The position numbers and the translations under genes were made by a program. Shown here in pieces: positions 5,168 through 5,189 of a stretch of 5,189 nucleotides of DNA. The DNA is taken from NCBI GenBank assembly GCA_028706415.1, contig JAQWBK010000106.1, forward strand, positions 1 to 5,189, written 5' to 3'. Every line of letters starts with the position of its first letter. Within the stretch, counting starts at the first letter, position 1. Source of the stretch: Oscillospiraceae bacterium. Its GTDB lineage: Bacteria > Bacillota > Clostridia > Oscillospirales > Acutalibacteraceae. The notes beneath the pieces were generated by a model. That model was not told the DNA's origin. It ran no database searches and saw only the letters and a list, made by a program, of their open reading frames with translations.

Positions 5168-5189
5168 GGTTTTTAGAGGTGACCTTAAT
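5168..5189 (+). repeat. Right terminal inverted repeat of element copy 2
   Basis: This is the exact partner of 5023-5044. Its first 17 bases also occur at 103-119 in copy 1. The outward-reading end contains GAGGTGA, which resembles a ribosome-binding sequence, so an inserted copy could in principle offer one to a gene placed just beyond it. The window ends here, so any downstream gene is unseen. Confidence 0.9.

Larger units (their letters stand above)
5023..5189 (+). mobile_element. Complete MITE-like element with perfect terminal inverted repeats (copy 2)
   Basis: This 167-bp stretch is bounded by 22-bp perfect inverted repeats (5023-5044 and 5168-5189), so its ends can pair into one long stem. 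TTAA borders the core on both sides (5024-5027 and 5185-5188). This could be a 4-bp target duplication, giving a core of 157 bp (5028-5184), or simply part of a palindromic end. Inside are further inverted repeats: TCCGGC/GCCGGA (5058-5063 with 5073-5078), a stem at 5096-5102 with 5108-5114, GGAAAGCC/GGCTTTCC (5103-5110 with 5121-5128) and GTCGG/CCGAC (5118-5122 with 5133-5137). It has no transposase. Small size, terminal repeats, no coding capacity and a second copy at 1-119 together define a MITE-type element. The mobilising transposase family cannot be told from the window. Confidence 0.85.

Noticed and set aside
4940..5176. Open frame running from the end of mreB into the repeated element
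   Set aside because: It starts within mreB in another frame, and the rest is the translated non-coding element; no sign of a real protein.

Overview
The window reads as a housekeeping region of a Gram-positive, rod-shaped bacterium of the Firmicutes, most likely a Clostridia member of the Ruminococcaceae/Oscillospiraceae kind. This taxonomic guess is an inference. It rests on the gene set (zapA followed by a long U32-family protein, then dut, maf and mreB), on strong purine-rich Shine-Dalgarno sites (GAAAGGA before all five genes), and on AT-rich intergenic DNA with consensus-like sigma-A promoters. Everything recognisable as a gene is on the + strand.

Layout: positions 1-119 hold the right-hand part of a small repeated element, cut by the window edge. 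Positions 120-282 are AT-rich non-coding DNA with a 10-bp dyad and a good promoter. Four closely spaced genes follow (gaps of 33, 58 and 40 bp): zapA (Z-ring-associated protein), a 699-residue U32-family protein that may be an RNA-modifying hydroxylase related to RlhA, dut (dUTPase) and maf (nucleotide pyrophosphatase). A 154-bp gap with its own promoter leads to mreB (bacterial actin for rod shape). Nine base pairs after the mreB stop lies a complete 167-bp non-coding element with perfect 22-bp terminal inverted repeats, which ends at the last base of the window.

The genes combine growth and division (zapA, mreB, and maf in its historical 'septum formation' role) with nucleotide-pool cleaning (dut, maf) and probable RNA modification (U32). 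All five reading frames look intact, with their catalytic or binding motifs present.

The least ordinary part is the repeated element. Two copies in the same orientation flank the five-gene block. They are 95% identical over 100 aligned, ungapped bases. Two of the five differences are a matched T-A to G-C change on opposite sides of a predicted stem, which suggests selection on a folded RNA or single-stranded DNA form. The element has no coding capacity and looks like a MITE (a non-autonomous miniature transposable element). Secondary points are a textbook intrinsic-terminator-like hairpin inside the start of the U32 coding region and a compact G-run cluster in dut. I see no CRISPR array, tRNA, rRNA, defence genes or transposase.
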